A stretch of 64,000 nucleotides of DNA from Pseudomonas sp. EpS/L25 (lineage in GTDB: Bacteria; Pseudomonadota; Gammaproteobacteria; Pseudomonadales; Pseudomonadaceae), in contig NZ_LNUP01000015.1 of the NCBI RefSeq assembly GCF_001512295.1, positions 124,001 to 188,000 on the forward strand. The letters are read 5' to 3'. The stretch's first letter is position 1. Each line of letters begins with the position of its first letter. The notes below the pieces were generated by a model, which was not told the origin of the DNA, made no database searches, and saw only the letters and a program-made list of their open reading frames with translations. Below are positions 60,593 through 64,000 of the stretch, piece by piece. The position numbers and the translations under genes are program-made.

Positions 60593-62806
60593 TCAGGTAC
60601 GGGGGCCGTATTCGTAGTAGCCGTAGGCGCCGTCGTCCTCGATGGCCATGGAGGCCTTGCGTTGCACGCCGTTGAGAATGGCGCCCTTGATGCTGATGCC
60701 GTTCTGGGCGAAGCGGCGACGGGAGTTCTCCACCGCCTTGAGGGTGCTCTGGCCGAAGCGGGTGACCAGCAGGGTGGTGCCGGCCAGCCGGCCGACCAGG
60801 GCGGCATCGGTCACCGCCAGGATCGGCGGGGTGTCGACGATGACCAGGTCGTAGAGACCGCCCACCTCGTCCAGCAGCCGGGAGAAATTGGCGTGCATCA
60901 GCAGCTCCGAGGGATTCGGCGCGGCCTGGCCGCAGCCGATGACGTCCAGCTGGGCGACGCCGCTCGGCACGATGGCCTCACGCAGCTTGCTGCGGCCGGT
61001 CAGCAGCTCGGACAGGCCGGCCTGGGGGTTCAGGCCGAAGATACGGTGCAGATAGCCCTTGCGCATGTCGGCGTCGATCAGCAGCACGCGCTGGCCCGAT
61101 TGGGCGACCACCACGGCCAGGTTGCTGGAGACGAAGGACTTGCCCACGCCCGGGGTCGGGCTGGAGATCATGATCACCCGGTTCTTGGCCTCGAGCATGG
61201 CGAAGTGCAGGCTGGATCTGAGGCTGCGCAGGGACTCCACCGCCAGGTTGGCCGGCTGCACCACGCTCAGCAGGGTGGGCTCGCCGGTGCGGCCCTTCTT
61301 CTTCAGGCGCCGGTTCAGGCGCTCCTGGTCCTTGGTGAAGGGCAGGGTGGAGTAGACCGGCAGGCCGATCTGCTCGACGGTGTCGGGACTCTCGATGCCC
61401 TTCTGGAAGGCCTGGCGGACGAAGACCACGATCACCGAGGTGACCAGGCCGAGCAGCAGGGCCAGGGCCAGCGCGATCTTGCGATTGGTCGCCGGCTCGT
61501 CGAGGTTGACGTCGGCGTTGTCGACCAGGCGCACGTTGCCGATGGTGCCAGCGCGGATGATGTCCTGTTCCTGGGCCTGGTTGAGCAGCAACTGGTAGGT
61601 CTGGTTGGTGACCTTCATGTCACGGTTCAGGCGCAGCAGTTCCTGCTGGGTGCTGGGCAGGGCTTCCACCTTGCGCTGCAGGCTGCGTTTCTCCACTTCC
61701 AACTGGTCGAGCTGGTTCAGCAGGGTCTTGTAGGTCGGGTGGTCGCGGGTATAGAGGCGATCGTATTCGGCCTGCTTGAGCCTGAGCTGGGAGATGGAGG
61801 TATCCAGGGCGACGATCTTGTCCAGGACGGCCTTGGTCTCCAGGCTGATGTCCACGGAGCGGCTGTTGGTCTGGTAGTTGTTGAGGGCCGCCTCGGCGCG
61901 CTCCAGGTCCTTGCGCACCCCCGGCAGCTGGCTGCGCAGGAAATCCAGGCGCTGCGCCGCTTCCGCCGAGCTGCGCTCGACGTTCTGCAGCACGTACAGG
62001 CGGCTGATCTCGGACAGCACGCCCTTGGCCAGCTCCGGATTCTCGTCGGCCAGGGACAGGTAGATGATCCCCGACTCCTTGCCGGCCTCGTTGGTCTTGA
62101 TGCGATTCTGGTAGAGCTGCGCGGTGGTGATGACGCGATTGCGGGTCACCTTGAATTCGGTACCGGGGCGGGCGGTCAGGGTCTTGACCTGCATGCGGTA
62201 GCCGTTGCCGGCCGCCAGTTGGCCGACCTGGCCTTCCAGTACCGGCTGCTTGTCCTTGTCCAGCAGGCGATAGCGGCCATTGCTGCCGGCCACCAGGGTC
62301 AGGGGCTCGCCGTACATCTCGTCCGGGACGTCGAACTGGAAGACGTCGATCTTCTCGCCGCCCCAGGCGAAGCGCCGCAGTTGCGGCCAGGCATCGGCCA
62401 ACTGGCCCGGATGGTCGGCGTCGTAGGTACGCCACAGGTAGTGGCCGATCAGCGGGAAGAAGCGCGGCTTGGCCTCGATGTCCAGGCGCAGATTCTCCAC
62501 GGTCTTGGCCAGCACCGCGCGCGACTTCAGCAGCTCGATCTCGGCTACCGCCGGCGAGGCCGAATTCGGCCGCACCACGGTTTCCGCCACCGCCGTGAGG
62601 GCATTCTTCTTCGGCTCGATCTGGATCATCGCCCCGGCGACGTACTGCGGGGTGGAGAGCACGGCATAGGCGATGCCCAGGGCCAGGAAGCCCCCGGTGA
62701 TGCCCGCGATCAGCTTCTTGTGATCGAGAAGGGTGAGCGCCATCGTCTTGAGGTCCAGGTGTTGCTCGTCTTGTTGCTCGAACGAAGATCGCTGCATGGC
62801 GGTCAT
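60593..62806 (-). CDS. Wzc-type polysaccharide co-polymerase / BY-kinase, copy 2
   Basis: A 737-aa paralogue of the protein at 47607, with the same length and architecture: TM1 near 33-53 (LIAGITGGFLALGIAYAVLST), a periplasmic coiled-coil loop, TM2 near 445 (KIALALALLLGLVTSVIVVFV), Walker A SSPTPGVGKSFV (about 549), Walker A' LLIDADMRKGYLH, Walker B VIVDTPPILAVTDAA and a C-terminal Tyr cluster GAYGYYEYGPRT with four Tyr. AGGA lies about 7 bases before the start at 62806; the frame continues far upstream but without a plausible start. No phosphatase gene accompanies this copy in the window. Confidence 0.95.
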   Translation of the reverse strand: MTAMQRSSFEQQDEQHLDLKTMALTLLDHKKLIAGITGGFLALGIAYAVLSTPQYVAGAMIQIEPKKNALTAVAETVVRPNSASPAVAEIELLKSRAVLAKTVENLRLDIEAKPRFFPLIGHYLWRTYDADHPGQLADAWPQLRRFAWGGEKIDVFQFDVPDEMYGEPLTLVAGSNGRYRLLDKDKQPVLEGQVGQLAAGNGYRMQVKTLTARPGTEFKVTRNRVITTAQLYQNRIKTNEAGKESGIIYLSLADENPELAKGVLSEISRLYVLQNVERSSAEAAQRLDFLRSQLPGVRKDLERAEAALNNYQTNSRSVDISLETKAVLDKIVALDTSISQLRLKQAEYDRLYTRDHPTYKTLLNQLDQLEVEKRSLQRKVEALPSTQQELLRLNRDMKVTNQTYQLLLNQAQEQDIIRAGTIGNVRLVDNADVNLDEPATNRKIALALALLLGLVTSVIVVFVRQAFQKGIESPDTVEQIGLPVYSTLPFTKDQERLNRRLKKKGRTGEPTLLSVVQPANLAVESLRSLRSSLHFAMLEAKNRVIMISSPTPGVGKSFVSSNLAVVVAQSGQRVLLIDADMRKGYLHRIFGLNPQAGLSELLTGRSKLREAIVPSGVAQLDVIGCGQAAPNPSELLMHANFSRLLDEVGGLYDLVIVDTPPILAVTDAALVGRLAGTTLLVTRFGQSTLKAVENSRRRFAQNGISIKGAILNGVQRKASMAIEDDGAYGYYEYGPRT

Positions 62807-62862
62807 TGGGGGTCCTTCCTCTTGGCTGGATACATCGCAGCAGGAAAATTGCTGGGGTAGGT

Positions 62863-63798
62863 TCAGTAGGTGACGCGTTTGGGGACGAGGCGCCGGCCGA
62901 CGTTGAGCAAGAGATTGCTCAACGCCTGGGCCAGCGCCTTGAGCTTCTGCCTGGGCGGAATCGACGACAGCGACAGGCCGAGCACCTGGCGCAGGAAGAA
63001 GACGTGCAGGTCGTGCTCGCCCAGCCGGTAGTAGTAGTTGGCGAGGCAGTACTGGGTATGCAGGTCCATCTGCAGGCGCTTCTGGCTGGCGCGCATGGAG
63101 AAGATCCCGCCCTCGTGCACCCGGTAGGCGGCGGGACGGATCTCGGCCATGAACTTGCCCTTGCCGTGGGCGCCGAGCAGCGACCACCAGACGATATCCA
63201 TGAGCGCGGCGGTCTCCAGCTCCGGCGGCAGGCCACGCAGCACGTTGCGGAAGCAGGCGGTCAGAGTGGACAGCGGCAGCGCCTGTTTCAGCTCGGTCTG
63301 GCTGCGGTCGTAGTGATCGCGACCAGCGAAGCGCAGCGGATTGACGATGCCCTGGCTGTTGAAGGCGTAGGAGGCATGGAAGGCCAGCACGTAGTCCCGG
63401 TTGTTCTCCAGGAAATCCACCTGCAGCTGCAGCTTGCGCGGATCGGTCCAGTAGTCGTCGCCTTCGCAATAGGCGATGTAGTCGCCCCGCGCCTGCTGGA
63501 ACACCGGCATGCCATAGGGCTTGCCCTGGGCGTACTGGTTTTCCTGCTGCAGGATCAGGCGGATCAGCCGGGGATAGCGCTGCGCGTACGCCTGGAGGAT
63601 GTCCCGGGTGCCATCGGTGGAGGCGTCGTCGTTGATGACGATCTCGAAGGGGAAGTCGGTCTCCTGACGAAGGAAACCGTCGATGGCCTCGCCGATGAAG
63701 TCGCGGTGATTGAAGGTCAGGCAGACGATGCTGACCAGCGGGCGGCTGTACGCCGCCGGCCAGAGGCTCATGATCGCTGCTTCGGTCCGAACGTCCAT
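62863..63798 (-). CDS. Glycosyltransferase family 2
   Basis: A 311-aa GT-A enzyme. PLVSIVCLTFNHRDFIGEAIDGFLRQETDFPFEIVINDDASTDGTRDIL is the nucleotide-binding half, with the DDAS metal motif; YIAYCEGDDYWTDPRKLQLQVDFLENN carries the DD and the conserved WTDP segment of the WbbD/EpsJ-like subgroup. The start at 63798 has AGGAA 8 bases upstream and follows the previous stop (TGACATG). It ends 56 bases before the Wzc copy 2 gene. Confidence 0.92.
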   Translation of the reverse strand: MDVRTEAAIMSLWPAAYSRPLVSIVCLTFNHRDFIGEAIDGFLRQETDFPFEIVINDDASTDGTRDILQAYAQRYPRLIRLILQQENQYAQGKPYGMPVFQQARGDYIAYCEGDDYWTDPRKLQLQVDFLENNRDYVLAFHASYAFNSQGIVNPLRFAGRDHYDRSQTELKQALPLSTLTACFRNVLRGLPPELETAALMDIVWWSLLGAHGKGKFMAEIRPAAYRVHEGGIFSMRASQKRLQMDLHTQYCLANYYYRLGEHDLHVFFLRQVLGLSLSSIPPRQKLKALAQALSNLLLNVGRRLVPKRVTY

Positions 63799-63799
63799 G

Positions 63800-64000
63800 T
63801 CAGATTCCTGCTTTGGAGAAGTGGGAGAACAGCCGCGTACGCGTCTGCTTCGGCGAACAGAGCACATAGGCCAGTGCCATCAGCATCAGGGTCAGGCCGC
63901 CGCCCAGGGCGAGGGTGGCCAGGATGGCGAAGCGCTCCTGCGGTTGAATTTCCTGGTACAGCAGCTTGCTCAGGCCCACGCCGATGGCGGTCACCACCAC
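63800..64000 (-). CDS. C-terminal end of a polytopic membrane protein, cut by the window
   Basis: The open frame continues off the right edge; 66 residues are visible. Two hydrophobic segments (VVTAIGVGLSKLLYQ and FAILATLALGGGLTLMLMALAYVLC) are followed by a basic tail. Position at the head of the EPS genes suggests a flippase or another membrane component, but too little is present to tell. The downstream GT2 start is 1 base from its stop. Confidence 0.6.
   Translation of the reverse strand: MVVTAIGVGLSKLLYQEIQPQERFAILATLALGGGLTLMLMALAYVLCSPKQTRTRLFSHFSKAGI

Noticed and set aside
60662-62860. 732-codon frame antisense to Wzc copy 2
   Set aside because: Shadow frame; mirrors the same composition seen opposite Wzc copy 1.

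Overview
The window is a GC-rich gammaproteobacterial chromosome segment, almost certainly from a Pseudomonas. The support is a complete pelABCDEFG operon, the rph/yicC-gmk neighbourhood, a PA4872-type oxaloacetate decarboxylase, a PuuC/KauB aldehyde dehydrogenase and Pseudomonas-style REP repeats. The species cannot be fixed from sequence reading alone. No rRNA, convincing tRNA, IS element, prophage or CRISPR array was seen.

Bases 1-16.7 kb are metabolic and transport genes. They hold a 5'-truncated GABA permease (gabP), a DUF1127 protein, two tiny secreted proteins, a two-adaptor RND efflux operon of TriABC type, a LysR regulator, an Xaa-Pro aminopeptidase translationally coupled to a threonine aldolase, a REP cluster, and a hexarate module (LacI regulator, GudP-type transporter, galactarate dehydratase GarD) with two matching palindromic operators. 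A strong minus-strand terminator at 7799-7850, with no gene upstream of it, suggests an unannotated small RNA facing the LysR gene.

Bases 16.8-28 kb are mixed. They hold an orphan O-antigen polymerase/ligase-like membrane protein, a DUF4870 protein, rph, yicC and gmk. Instead of rpoZ-spoT, gmk is followed by a 600-bp AT-rich leader and a two-gene secreted operon whose second product looks like an aerolysin/ETX-type beta-pore-forming protein. Then come a LysE/Lrp pair, a lone curlin-repeat protein, an aldehyde dehydrogenase and an unknown protein.

Bases 28-64 kb are devoted to exopolysaccharides, almost all on the minus strand. First is the full Pel operon (cationic GalN/GalNAc polysaccharide, c-di-GMP-gated through PelD). 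Next is a Wzx/Wzy-type EPS operon: initiating sugar-phosphate transferase, Wzb phosphatase, Wzc kinase, GT2, WecG-type GT, Wzy, Wzx, GH5 glycosidase, Wza. After an insert carrying a small membrane protein, a methyltransferase and an oxaloacetate decarboxylase comes a second EPS block: membrane protein, GT2, second Wzc, RfaH antiterminator, GT2, three GT4 enzymes. The two blocks complement each other: the first has the initiating transferase, Wzx, Wzy and Wza, while the second supplies most glycosyltransferases and RfaH. They may build one polysaccharide. The Pel operon, the curlin-like protein and this EPS together indicate heavy investment in biofilm matrix.

A roughly 140-bp dispersed hairpin repeat occurs three times (about 18731, 47341 and 54976), each time between genes.
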